DNA of 34,330 nt from WLMZ01 sp043747765 (lineage in GTDB: Bacteria; Actinomycetota; Acidimicrobiia; Acidimicrobiales; Ilumatobacteraceae), in assembly GCA_043747765.1 (NCBI GenBank), contig JAYTOM010000074.1, positions 1 through 34,330 of the forward strand. The letters are read 5' to 3'. The notes below the pieces were generated by a model that was given only the letters and a program-made list of their open reading frames with translations, ran no database searches and was not told where the DNA came from. Below, one piece after another: positions 9,131-16,681 of this stretch. Within the stretch, counting starts at the first letter, position 1. The number at the start of each line of letters is the position of its first letter. The translations under genes and the position numbers were made by a program.

Positions 9131-9155
9131 CAAATTACGTCAGAAAACTCATTGG

Positions 9156-9240
9156 CGGAAAGGGTGGGATTTGAACCCACGGAGGCTTGCACCTCGCACG
9201 CTTTCGAGGCGTGTCCCTTTGGCCGCTCGGGCACCTTTCC
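9156..9240 (-). tRNA. tRNA-Ser (anticodon CGA)
   Basis: The 85-nt gene folds as a class II tRNA: acceptor stem GGAAAGG with CCTTTCC and G discriminator, a D arm with GCCCGAGCGGCC, anticodon stem CACGC/GCGTG with loop CTCGAAA (anticodon CGA, reading UCG), a long variable arm as in serine tRNAs, and T arm GTGGGTTCAAATCCCAC. No CCA is encoded. It is complete, so the neighbouring element has restored its 3' end if it integrated here. Confidence 0.95.
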
Positions 9241-9307
9241 GGTCGCAAAGCTAGCGGGAAACGAACCCTGACCGCACCGAATTGTCGACGACGGGTTCTC
9301 GGGGGGC

Positions 9308-9772
9308 TCAGTCCGTTCGCTGGGAGGCGAAGAACGTTCGTAGTAGCTCGCCAGATTCGCTGGCACGGACGTTGTGTGTCACCGGCGGATTGTGGTTGAG
9401 GCGGGGATCAGCGCACACGTTGTAGAGGCTTGCCGTCGCCCCACCCTTGAGATCAGCTGCACCGTAGACCAGCCGTCCGATCCGGGCGTTGAGCAAGGCG
9501 CCGGCGCACATGATGCACGGTTCGAGGGTGACGACCAGCGTGCAATCGTCGAGCCGCCAGGACCCCACGGCAGCAGCGGCGTCACGCAGCGCCAGCACTT
9601 CGGCGTGCGCCGTCGGATCGCCGGTCAGCTCGCGTTCGTTGTGCCGGGCGGCAATCACGACACCATCGCGCACGATCACCGCACCGACGGGGACGTCGCC
9701 ATGCTCGAGGCAGGCGTGTGCCTCGACCAGGGCCAGGTCCATCGCATCTTCGTCGGACAGCTGCGACCCCAT
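9308..9772 (-). CDS. tadA: tRNA-specific adenosine deaminase TadA
   Basis: TadA converts the wobble adenosine of tRNA-Arg(ACG) to inosine. The 154-residue protein has the cytidine-deaminase-fold zinc motif with H56-A-E58 (PTAHAEVLAL) and C86/C89 (LEPCIMCAGAL), as well as the TadA-specific ARIGRLVYGAAD segment. The start is set at ATG 9772, where family similarity begins (MGSQLSDEDAMDLALVEA). The open frame extends 16 codons further without support. It is divergent from the alpha/beta hydrolase gene. Its C-terminal region (LNHNPPVTHNVRASESGELLRTFF) matches the family's final helix, so the gene is complete. Confidence 0.93.
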   Translation of the reverse strand: MGSQLSDEDAMDLALVEAHACLEHGDVPVGAVIVRDGVVIAARHNERELTGDPTAHAEVLALRDAAAAVGSWRLDDCTLVVTLEPCIMCAGALLNARIGRLVYGAADLKGGATASLYNVCADPRLNHNPPVTHNVRASESGELLRTFFASQRTD

Positions 9773-9857
9773 GGATCGACAGCCTACGGGCACTGCCGAT
9801 CGACGCTGTTGCCGATGCAATTGGCGCGGTTTCGCCGACGAATGTCACGGTCCGCAA

Positions 9858-9886
9858 TTGGTCGTGCCAAATCCGCTCTGGATAGG
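9858..9886 (+). promoter_or_regulatory. Candidate promoter of the alpha/beta hydrolase gene
   Basis: TTGGTC (9858-9863) and GATAGG (9881-9886) are 17 bp apart, and the second ends 13 bp before the ATG at 9900. The match is moderate and untested. Confidence 0.3.
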
Positions 9887-9899
9887 GTCTCGGCAGGAC

Positions 9900-10787
9900 A
9901 TGGATACGAGACGAACGATCAGCGTGGAGATGACGGCAGCGGGCATCGACTTGCACCTTGCCGCTGATGTGAAGGGTGATCCTCACGATCCTGCAGTCCT
10001 GATGTTCCACGGCGGCGGTCAGACACGTCACGCCTGGGGTGGCGCGCTGCAGGCGCTCGCGTCGAGGAGTTGGTATGCGTCGTCCTTCGATCTCCCGGGC
10101 CACGGCGAGAGCGGCTGGGCAAGCGACGGCGTCTACGACCTCGACCTGTTCGCTCGCTCCGTCGCTGCTGCGGCCGGTGATTTCAGGTCGCCCGTGCTCG
10201 TCGGTGCCTCACTCGGCGGCATTTCCTCGCTCGTCGCCATCGGCGAAGGACTCGTTCCCGATGCTGCTGCACTCGTGTTGGTCGACGTGACGCCGACCCT
10301 CGAACAGCGCGGTGTGCAGCGCATCACGGAGTTCATGCGGCAGGGAATCGACGGCTTCGAATCGCTGGACGATGTTGCCGACGCGATCGCCACCTACCTC
10401 CCGAACCGGCACCGCCCGACGGACCTCAGTGGGCTGCGGAAGAACGTCCGCCAACGCGATGACGGTCATTGGGTGTGGCACTGGGATCCGCGATTCATGG
10501 ACCGACTCGACGACACGCCCGGCGAGCCGACGGCCGGACGCTTCAACCCGCCTCTGCGTCTGCAGGCAGCCGCTCGCAACATCACCGTGCCGACACTGCT
10601 CGTGCGCGGCGGCGGCAGCGATGTCGTCAGTGCCGAAGGGGCTGCCGAATTGAAGGAACTCATCCCACACGCCGAGGTCGTCGATGTCGCCGGAGCAGGA
10701 CACATGGTTGCCGGCGATCGCAATGACCGTTTCAACGACGCGGTCATCGATTTCTTGGAACACACCGTCCGCCATCACACCACCTGA
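9900..10787 (+). CDS. Alpha/beta-fold hydrolase
   Basis: This 295-residue soluble hydrolase has the family's landmarks: oxyanion region MFHGGGQTRHAW, strand and loop FDLPGHGES, nucleophile elbow GASLGG, and the late histidine in GAGHMVAGD. The acid is probably the Asp in GSDVVS. A cap of about 90 residues lies between (GVQRITEFM to the WHWDPRF stretch), as in epoxide hydrolase or haloperoxidase-like members. The substrate cannot be told. ATG 9900 is chosen because it fits the promoter-like sequence and precedes the first family strand; ATG 9930, following GTGGAG, is an alternative. The frame is open far upstream across tadA, which is not coding in that direction. Confidence 0.85.
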   Translation: MDTRRTISVEMTAAGIDLHLAADVKGDPHDPAVLMFHGGGQTRHAWGGALQALASRSWYASSFDLPGHGESGWASDGVYDLDLFARSVAAAAGDFRSPVLVGASLGGISSLVAIGEGLVPDAAALVLVDVTPTLEQRGVQRITEFMRQGIDGFESLDDVADAIATYLPNRHRPTDLSGLRKNVRQRDDGHWVWHWDPRFMDRLDDTPGEPTAGRFNPPLRLQAAARNITVPTLLVRGGGSDVVSAEGAAELKELIPHAEVVDVAGAGHMVAGDRNDRFNDAVIDFLEHTVRHHTT

Positions 10788-10875
10788 ACGTCGGCACGAC
10801 GACGCCTGCCGGCGATGCGAATAGCGTCGGCATGGCGGTTGCGCCCAGACTCTGTTATCGACCTGGAGGTTGACG

Positions 10876-11805
10876 ATGGAACGACGTGCACTTGGAACCC
10901 ATGGTCCACACGTGTCGGTGGTCGGCCTCGGCTGCAACAACTTCGGTATGCGTCTCGATGCTGCGGCGACAGCCGTGATCGTCCACGCTGCGCTCGAGGC
11001 CGGCATCAACCACTTCGATACGGCGGAGATGTACGGGGGCGGCAAGTCGGAGGAGTTCCTCGGTGCCGCCCTCGGTTCACGGCGAGGCGAGGCTGTCATC
11101 GCCACGAAGTATCTTCCCCGCCCGGCCGGCGAGCCATACACGCCGGGGATCGTCGCCACCAGGATCCGTGAGGCAGCAGAAGGCAGTCTGCGGCGCCTCG
11201 GCACCGACTACATCGACGTTTACTACCAGCACTATCCCGACGCAGACGCACCCCTCGACGAAGTGCTCGGTGCGTTGGACGAACTGGTGCACTCGGGCAA
11301 AGTCCTGCATATCGCCAGTTCCAACGCCACGGCTGCGCAGATCGAAGACGCTGTGTCGGTCTCTGCGTCGATCAGCGTGGCGGCGTTTGCCGGAACGCAG
11401 ATCGAATGGAGCTTGCTGAGTCGGGCCGTCGAAGATTCGATCGTGCCGGCAGCGGAGACGGCCGGGATCGGCGTGGTCCCGTACTTTCCGCTCGCCTCCG
11501 GACTCCTGACCGGCAAGTACCGTCGCGGCGAGGCCTTCCCGCCCGGCACGCGACTCGCCGGTAGCGAACGCTTCGCCCGTGACGCCACGGACGCGAACTT
11601 CACGAAGATCGAGGCCTACGAATCCTTCGCCGCCGACCACGGCCACACCCTCACGGAGCTGGCGATCGGCTGGCTCCTCGCCCAGCCATCGGTGACTTCG
11701 GTGATCGCCGGGGCGACGAGACCGGGACAGATCACCGCCAACGTCGCCGCAGCCGCGTGGGCGCTGTCAGCCGAAGAGGCCGCAGCCGTCGCTGCAATTG
11801 GCTGA
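10876..11805 (+). CDS. Aldo/keto reductase
   Basis: The 309-residue NADPH-dependent oxidoreductase has the TIM-barrel catalytic tetrad: D48 (NHFDTAEMYG), Y53, K78 (IATKY) and H119 (YYQHYPD). Cofactor-binding residues lie in the C-terminal SVIAGATRPGQI segment. The WLLAQPSVTSVIAGA ending is typical of the AKR families that include potassium-channel beta-like and YajO/IolS-like enzymes. The ATG at 10876 follows GGAGGT with five bases between. It lies 88 bp downstream of the alpha/beta hydrolase on the same strand, possibly with its own promoter. The physiological substrate is unknown. Confidence 0.92.
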   Translation: MERRALGTHGPHVSVVGLGCNNFGMRLDAAATAVIVHAALEAGINHFDTAEMYGGGKSEEFLGAALGSRRGEAVIATKYLPRPAGEPYTPGIVATRIREAAEGSLRRLGTDYIDVYYQHYPDADAPLDEVLGALDELVHSGKVLHIASSNATAAQIEDAVSVSASISVAAFAGTQIEWSLLSRAVEDSIVPAAETAGIGVVPYFPLASGLLTGKYRRGEAFPPGTRLAGSERFARDATDANFTKIEAYESFAADHGHTLTELAIGWLLAQPSVTSVIAGATRPGQITANVAAAAWALSAEEAAAVAAIG

Positions 11806-11928
11806 GTGACCGCCCGGGCGGCAGCGTTCTTCGCGCCCGTTCGACGCAACCGGGCTCGCACGGCCCGCGCCGCAAGGGCGGGACGGGGCGAGGCGGTGGA
11901 CTCAGTTGGGGCTGGAGCGACGCTGACG

Positions 11929-12294
11929 TCAGTGGCCGGTCCAGACGGGTGGGCGCTTTTCGGCGAACGAGGTTGCCCCCTCCAAAGAGTCCGCCGATCA
12001 GAAGACCTTGGACATCAGCGGTCGCTGCAGGTCCCACAACTCGGCCTCGGTCCTGCCCTGCGTCGCTCTGACGATCTGCTTCGAGGCGATGATGCTCAGC
12101 GGCGCGTTCGTGGCGATGCGCTCTGCAAGGGCGATCGCCGCTGCCAGCGCCTCGCCTTTCGGGGTCACGCGATTGACCAGCCCGAACGTCAACACCTGCT
12201 CGGCGGTGATCGGGTCACCCGTGAGTCCGAGTTCCATCGCCACGTTCGCCGGGAGTCGCTGTGGCAACCGCATCAACGCACCGCCGGCCATCAT
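11929..12294 (-). pseudogene. Decayed enoyl-CoA hydratase (C-terminal part, in-frame stop)
   Basis: Residues from GGALMRLPQRLPANVAMELGL to APLSIIASKQIVRATQG are the C-terminal half of a crotonase-fold enoyl-CoA hydratase. The frame then meets TGA after LMSKVF (stop at 11998), but in the same frame the normal family ending continues, SADSLEGATSFAEKRPPVWTG, to a second stop at 11929. The N-terminal two-thirds, including the oxyanion-hole and active-site regions, is missing upstream of about 12294, where sequence similarity ends. So it carries a 5' deletion plus a nonsense mutation. By chance or remodelling, AAAGGAG sits just before two ATGs at 12294 and 12291, so a 98-residue fragment might still be made. 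Confidence 0.85.
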
Positions 12295-12379
12295 GTCTCC
12301 TTTGCTTGCACTGCGAACCCGGGACTTGTGGCATGGCAGAACTCAGCGCGACTGGATTGCTGAGCGCAGCCCGGCAGAA

Positions 12380-14062
12380 CTACGCGCGGCTGAATTCGCG
12401 GATCACTCGACCAGGGCGCTCGCCGGTGTTCGTGCCGCGCTCGGTGATGATCGAGCCGTTGACGAGCGTCGCCGCGTAACCGCGTGCCCCGATCTTCAGA
12501 CGACCGGCACCGTTGGGGAAGTCGTTGTCGAATCGCGGGTGCTCCGACTCGAGGGCATCGACATCGAAGATGTTGATGTCGGCGAACTGACCGACCGCGA
12601 GGGTGCCGCGATCGACGAGCCCGAGCACACTTGCCGGCATACCGGTCAGGCGGTTGACAGCGCGTGGCAGGGTGACGATCTTGCGCGTGCGATGCCAGTA
12701 CGACAGATAGTGAGTGGCCATGTCGGCATCACAGATCTGGCCGGCATGGGCACCGGTGTCGGCGAGGCCTGGATAGACGTGGTCGAACGTCAACAGCTCA
12801 GCTAGGCCGGTGACGTTGCGGCTGAAGAACCAAGTGTTGAACAGTTCCAGACCGTCGCTCGCGATCAGGCGGTCGATGACGAAGTCGACCGGATGGACGC
12901 CGAGCCGCTCGGCGTGCTGAGCGATCGAGATGCCACCGGTCTCGCTGTAGTCGGGCGATGGACCGGTGCCGAGCGGGTAGATGTGGTTGGGGTCGTACCA
13001 CATCCCTTTCGACTTGCCCTCCTCGACCAAACCCGCACGGATGACAGGATCCTTCAATCCGGCGACGCGGTCGGCCAGTGTCGGCAGCGCCATCAACGCC
13101 TTCCACTTCTTGCCTTTGACGGGAGACACCTGGGCCAGCCCGCACAGCGTGCCGCTCGGCCGGGTCTGCGTCGCCAGCGTCATCCTGCCGACGTTGGAGT
13201 TGGTGTCGTCGAGGAACTTGCCGAACATCTCGACACCTGCATTGCCACCGTTTCCTGCACCGCCGGAAAAAAGCACGTCGCCGCACGATCGCGCCATTTC
13301 GCGCAGCAGCACGATCTCCTCGCCGGACTTGGTGGCGAAGTCGTTGACCGATTGGAACAATCCACCGCCTGCAGCATTCATACCGTCGGCGATCGCCAGG
13401 TACTCGTCGAGCGAAGCGAGCGTTCCGGGCACATACCGGCCATCCGGCACCACATGCAGCAGGATCCGCGAGGTCGAGAACCCGACAGCACCGCCGGCGA
13501 CGGACTCGGCAGCGATGTCACGCATCCGGTTCAACTCGCCCGGTGTCGGCGGCTCGTCCGTCAGCGAGCGTTCGCCCATGACGTTGTAGCGGATGGCGCA
13601 GTGGCCGACCATCCCGACGACGTTGATCGCCGGGCGCATCCGTTCGACGGAGTCGAGGTACTGCGGATAGGTCTCCCAGTCCCACGCCAGGCCACCGAGG
13701 ATCGCCTCACGCGGCACGTCCTCGACACTCTCCATCATCTCGGCGAGGAACACTCGATCAGTGACGGCGACGGGTGCAAATGTGACGCCGCAATTGCCCA
13801 TGAGGACGGTGGTCACGCCGTGCCACGAACTCGACGTCATCAACGGGTCCCAGGCGATCTGGGCGTCGAGGTGTGTGTGCAGATCGATGAATCCAGGAGT
13901 GACGACGAACCCGGTGGCATCGACCTCGCGGGTGGCGGTCTCGTTCGAGAGGTCACCGATCGCCGTGATGCGTTGGCCGTCGACGGCGACATCGCCACGG
14001 TAGGCATCCGCCCCCGTGCCATCGACGATGGTGCCGTTACGGATGATCAGGTCGTGTGCCAC
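12380..14062 (-). CDS. N-acyl-D-amino-acid deacylase-type amidohydrolase
   Basis: This 560-residue amidohydrolase-superfamily protein resembles D-aminoacylases and related N-acyl-D-amino-acid deacylases. It has the N-terminal beta-sandwich (DLIIRNGTIVDGTGADAYRGDVAV), metal-binding H62 and H64 in DLHTHLD, the GNCGVTFAP motif (89-97) characteristic of this subgroup, and a late DTGAHAGQICDADMATHYLSYW segment. The C-terminal half-sandwich holds GQFADINIFDVDAL. The start is a GTG at 14062 with AAGGGG six bases upstream. The exact substrate (acyl amino acid versus a cyclic amide) cannot be told. The gene stands alone next to a decayed enoyl-CoA hydratase and has an operator-like upstream region. 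Confidence 0.88.
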   Translation of the reverse strand: MAHDLIIRNGTIVDGTGADAYRGDVAVDGQRITAIGDLSNETATREVDATGFVVTPGFIDLHTHLDAQIAWDPLMTSSSWHGVTTVLMGNCGVTFAPVAVTDRVFLAEMMESVEDVPREAILGGLAWDWETYPQYLDSVERMRPAINVVGMVGHCAIRYNVMGERSLTDEPPTPGELNRMRDIAAESVAGGAVGFSTSRILLHVVPDGRYVPGTLASLDEYLAIADGMNAAGGGLFQSVNDFATKSGEEIVLLREMARSCGDVLFSGGAGNGGNAGVEMFGKFLDDTNSNVGRMTLATQTRPSGTLCGLAQVSPVKGKKWKALMALPTLADRVAGLKDPVIRAGLVEEGKSKGMWYDPNHIYPLGTGPSPDYSETGGISIAQHAERLGVHPVDFVIDRLIASDGLELFNTWFFSRNVTGLAELLTFDHVYPGLADTGAHAGQICDADMATHYLSYWHRTRKIVTLPRAVNRLTGMPASVLGLVDRGTLAVGQFADINIFDVDALESEHPRFDNDFPNGAGRLKIGARGYAATLVNGSIITERGTNTGERPGRVIREFSRA

Positions 14063-14089
14063 GAATTCCCCTTCGAGAGCGAGAAACCA

Positions 14090-14133
14090 ACCGTACGGTC
14101 GTGCCGGCCGGTCCCGCTAGTTGGACCGGCCGG
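14090..14133. promoter_or_regulatory. Operator-like palindromes upstream of the amidohydrolase gene
   Basis: ACCGTACGGT is a perfect 10-bp palindrome (14090-14099), centred about 32 bp before the GTG start. Next to it CCGGCCGGTCC (14104-14114) and GGACCGGCCGG (14123-14133) form an 11-bp perfect inverted repeat around an 8-bp loop. TetR-type regulators often bind ACCG-n-CGGT sites, but no regulator gene is adjacent. Confidence 0.5.
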
Positions 14134-14434
14134 TCGGATCACGAAAGGCGTGCCTTCAGCGGTGATCTGTTGTCATGCATCGCCGACGTCACAACCGAGT
14201 TCGGCCCGCCCCGGCAGCCTGACCACTGCCAGGTCGATGTCATCCGAGCGCCGTCGAACGGCTGCCGGGAACTGACGGTGCGGAGTGTTCGGCGTCGCCA
14301 CGGGCGCGTTCGAACATCCGCGAACACCGAGGCGACGGCGCGGCGCGTTCGAGCTGGGATGGGAGCGGCGCTGTGGCCGAACGGCTGCCGGCACGGGAGG
14401 TCGGCCAGGTCATAGCCGCCAGCGGATGAAGCGG

Positions 14435-14647
14435 TCAGCAGTCGCGCAGTTCGAAGTTGTTGAGGATCGTCGGCGTATGCGCCGTCGCCAGACCAACAGG
14501 CTGCTGGCCGCTCATCACCGCTACCAACCAGCATGCCGGCCGATTCGTCGCGCTGAGGATTTCGACGTGTGCGCCGGCGACCAGCGACGAGGACACCCAG
14601 ATCTGACCCACTTCGACCGTTACGACGAGATCCGTCTCGTTGTCCAC
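14435..14647 (-). CDS. Possible small protein in a mostly empty stretch (14134-14767)
   Basis: From a GTG at 14647 this frame encodes 70 residues (DNETDLVVTVEVGQIWVSSS, then GAHVEIL to TPTILNNFELRDC). Unlike the shadows around it, the composition is balanced and the GQIW--G--V-I pattern followed by a final ILNNFELR looks like a small beta-barrel domain. The frame stays open upstream to about 14743, so the start is uncertain. No family is assigned. The rest of the 630-bp gap between the amidohydrolase operator and the response regulator shows no gene I can support. Confidence 0.35.
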   Translation of the reverse strand: MDNETDLVVTVEVGQIWVSSSLVAGAHVEILSATNRPACWLVAVMSGQQPVGLATAHTPTILNNFELRDC

Positions 14648-14767
14648 CAGATACCGCCTTTTGGTGGCCGCTCGCCCACCGATGAAGATATTACTGTACG
14701 GACCACGAGTTCGTCAACGGCCGATCGAAATGCAACGCCCGGTTAGTACCCAACGTTCAGTGCCCCG

Positions 14768-15427
14768 TCAGGAATGGGGATCGTGGCGATGCTGGCGCTC
14801 GTCCTGGCGGGCTGCGTAGACGGCGGCTTCGGTGCGGCGACTCATCCCGAGCTTCGTCAGCAGGTTCGAGACGTAGTTCTTGACAGTCTTCTCGGCGAGG
14901 AACATGTCGGAGGCGATCTGGCGGTTTGTCATTCCCTCTGCGAGCAGATCGAGGATCCGGCGTTCCTGTCCGCTGAGTCCGGCGAGCTTCTGATCGACCG
15001 CTGTGCCGTTGCGCAATCGGTCGATCACCCGGCGTGTCATCGCCGGATCGAGGAGCGAATGCCCGGCACCCACCTGACGGACGGCGTTGACGATGTCGCT
15101 GCCCTTCACCTGCTTGAGTACGTAGCCGGAGGCCCCGGCGACGATGGCCTCGAGCAGCGCTTCGTCCTCGTCGAACGACGTCAGCATCAAGCAGGCAAGT
15201 GCCGGATAGTTCGACCGTAGTTCACGGCAGAGTTCGACCCCGTTGCCGTCGGGCAGCCGGACATCGAGCACGGCGACGTCAGCCTCGGCGGAAGCAATCC
15301 GGTGCAGCGCATCGGCAACCGTTCCCGCCTCACCGACGACCTGGAAATCTGCCTCAGCTTCGAGTAATTCACGGACCCCTCGGCGAACCACTTCGTGGTC
15401 GTCGACGAGAAAGATCCGCAGCGCCAC
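14768..15427 (-). CDS. devR: DevR/DosR-type NarL-family response regulator
   Basis: This 219-residue regulator has a receiver domain with D9/D10, phospho-acceptor D55 (VAVLDVRLPDG), T83 (MLTSF) and K105 (VLKQ), and a LuxR-type helix-turn-helix at about 150-210. The recognition helix reads LAEKTVKNYVS, the same as in M. tuberculosis DevR as I recall it, where Lys179, Lys182 and Asn183 contact the DNA box. Length is close to DevR (217). The start is a GTG at 15427 with GAGG eight bases ahead; the frame is open to 15475. It is divergent from the sensor kinase gene, 74 bp apart, whereas mycobacterial devR-devS are co-directional. Expected role: activation under low oxygen, NO or CO. Confidence 0.88.
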   Translation of the reverse strand: MALRIFLVDDHEVVRRGVRELLEAEADFQVVGEAGTVADALHRIASAEADVAVLDVRLPDGNGVELCRELRSNYPALACLMLTSFDEDEALLEAIVAGASGYVLKQVKGSDIVNAVRQVGAGHSLLDPAMTRRVIDRLRNGTAVDQKLAGLSGQERRILDLLAEGMTNRQIASDMFLAEKTVKNYVSNLLTKLGMSRRTEAAVYAARQDERQHRHDPHS

Positions 15428-15486
15428 ATCCACATCCTCGCACACCCGGGCCCGTCGAGCCTCTCGGCATCGCACGAGGGGACGAG

Positions 15487-15492
15487 TAGTAT
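15487..15492 (+). promoter_or_regulatory. Candidate -10 element of the sensor kinase gene
   Basis: TAGTAT lies nine bases before the kinase ATG, predicting a start site two or three bases before the codon, so an almost leaderless transcript. No good -35 is seen. A degenerate GGGCC-type sequence lies at 15448-15461. Confidence 0.4.
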
Positions 15493-15501
15493 GCGGATCC
15501 T

Positions 15502-16644
15502 ATGGAGCACGTTGCGGGTCCTCGGCAGCTCCGGCGCCTGCTCGACGGAGTCATGACGATCGGTTCCGACCTCGATCTGCACACGGTGCTGCACACGATC
15601 ATCAGCGCCGCCGCTGAACTCGTCTCCGCCAGATACGGCGCACTCGGGGTCCTCGACCCGTCTGGCACCCGGCTGTCCGAGTTCGTCACCGTCGGTATCG
15701 ACGACGCCTCGCACGCCGCGATCGGTCACCTGCCGGAGGGTCTCGGCATCCTCGGCCTGTTGATCGTCGACCCGAAACCGCTCCGACTGCCGGATCTGTC
15801 TGAACATCCGGCGCGATTCGGCTTTCCGAAGAACCATCCGCCGATGAAGTCGTTCCTCGGCGTACCGATCGCCGTTCGAGGTGTGGTCTTCGGAAATCTC
15901 TATTTCTGCGACAAGACGGACGGCGACGGCTTCACCGATATCGACGAGGAGCTGGCCGTCGGCCTGGCTGCGTCGGCCGGCATCGCCATCGAGAACGCCA
16001 GGCTGCACGCACGCGTTGCTGAATTCGCGACCCTCGAAGATCGCGAACGAATCGCCCGTGACCTCCACGACACCGTCATCCAGCGGCTGTTCGCCGTGGG
16101 CCTCGGACTGCAGGCGACGATGCACCTGGTATCCGACCCGGTGGTGTCGGCGCGGTTGTCCACCGCAGTCGACGACCTCGACGCAACCGTCCGCGACGTG
16201 CGTTCAGCGATCTTCGAGCTGCACACCACCCGCCTCCCCGGTCGTTCCGTGCGCCAAGAACTGATCCAACTCTGCGGGGAATCGGGACGATCATTGGGAT
16301 TCGAACCCACCGTCCGCTTCGAAGGACCAGTCGATTCCGCAGTCGACGACGACCTGGCCAACGAATTGTTCGCTGTCGTCCGCGAGGCGCTCACCAACGT
16401 GACCAAACATGCGCACGCCAGCGCCGCGCAGGTGTGGATCCAGGTGCTCCAAGAGACACTGGTCGCCCGCATCACCGACGACGGCGTTGGCTACGCCACG
16501 GGCCGCAGCAGTGGTCGGGGTCTCGAGAACCTGCGTAATCGAGCAACGCGGTACGACGGCTCGTTCAGCATCGCCAGCGCAGACGGAAGCGGGACCGAAG
16601 TCGTTTGGCGAGTTCCTCTCACAGCAGCCTCGATCACCGGCTGA
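15502..16644 (+). CDS. devS: DevS/DosS-type GAF sensor histidine kinase
   Basis: This 380-residue cytosolic kinase has one GAF domain (about 25-167), a HisKA_3 dimerization domain with phospho-acceptor H189 (RIARDLHDTVIQRLF) and a HATPase domain with N box EALTN (295-299), DDGVG (326-330) and GRGLENLRNR. The GAF domain has the segment NHPPMKSFLGVPI then GNLYF; H112 and Y134 are 22 residues apart, exactly as the haem-ligand H149 and distal Y171 of mycobacterial DosS. It therefore probably binds haem and senses O2, NO or CO or redox state. DosS has two GAF domains and this has only the one that matches the haem domain. Partner: the divergent devR. No membrane segment is seen. Confidence 0.9.
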   Translation: MEHVAGPRQLRRLLDGVMTIGSDLDLHTVLHTIISAAAELVSARYGALGVLDPSGTRLSEFVTVGIDDASHAAIGHLPEGLGILGLLIVDPKPLRLPDLSEHPARFGFPKNHPPMKSFLGVPIAVRGVVFGNLYFCDKTDGDGFTDIDEELAVGLAASAGIAIENARLHARVAEFATLEDRERIARDLHDTVIQRLFAVGLGLQATMHLVSDPVVSARLSTAVDDLDATVRDVRSAIFELHTTRLPGRSVRQELIQLCGESGRSLGFEPTVRFEGPVDSAVDDDLANELFAVVREALTNVTKHAHASAAQVWIQVLQETLVARITDDGVGYATGRSSGRGLENLRNRATRYDGSFSIASADGSGTEVVWRVPLTAASITG

Positions 16645-16681
16645 CATCGTTCGCATCCGGCCACATTCATCGCCGGTGAGG

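Larger units (their letters stand above)
1..9156. mobile_element. Right part of an integrative (probably conjugative or mobilizable) element in tRNA-Ser
   Basis: The stretch carries the parts of a self-integrating transferable element: MobF relaxase-helicase (68-4327), excisionase-like protein (7004-7378) and tyrosine integrase (7736-8977). The integrase gene lies 178 bp from the 3' end of a complete tRNA-Ser gene on the same strand, the usual arrangement when an element has integrated into the 3' end of a tRNA and restored it. Chromosomal genes (tadA onward) begin directly on the other side of the tRNA. The left end, and so the second att copy and any transfer ATPase or replication genes, lies outside the window. 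No coupling protein or T4SS gene is visible, so conjugative versus merely mobilizable cannot be decided. The right boundary is inferred, not proven. Confidence 0.75.

Noticed and set aside
12893..14275. 460-codon plus-strand frame opposite the amidohydrolase gene
   Set aside because: Arg/Asp/His-rich shadow translation with no family features; the opposite strand has conserved amidohydrolase motifs.
15448..15461. GGGCCCGTCGAGCC as a DevR box for autoregulation of devR/devS
   Set aside because: Right arm has mismatches and its centre is not at the distance seen for the other boxes; left only as a weak note under the devS promoter.
16290..16312. GGGATTCGAACCCA, resembling a tRNA T-arm
   Set aside because: It lies inside the devS coding frame (GFEPT) and no acceptor, anticodon or D arm can be formed around it. 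Chance match.
16635..16678. CACCGGC / GCCGGTG inverted repeat between devS and the stress protein gene as a terminator
   Set aside because: Arms are only 7 bp and 30 bp apart with no T-run; one arm lies in devS. Too weak to list.
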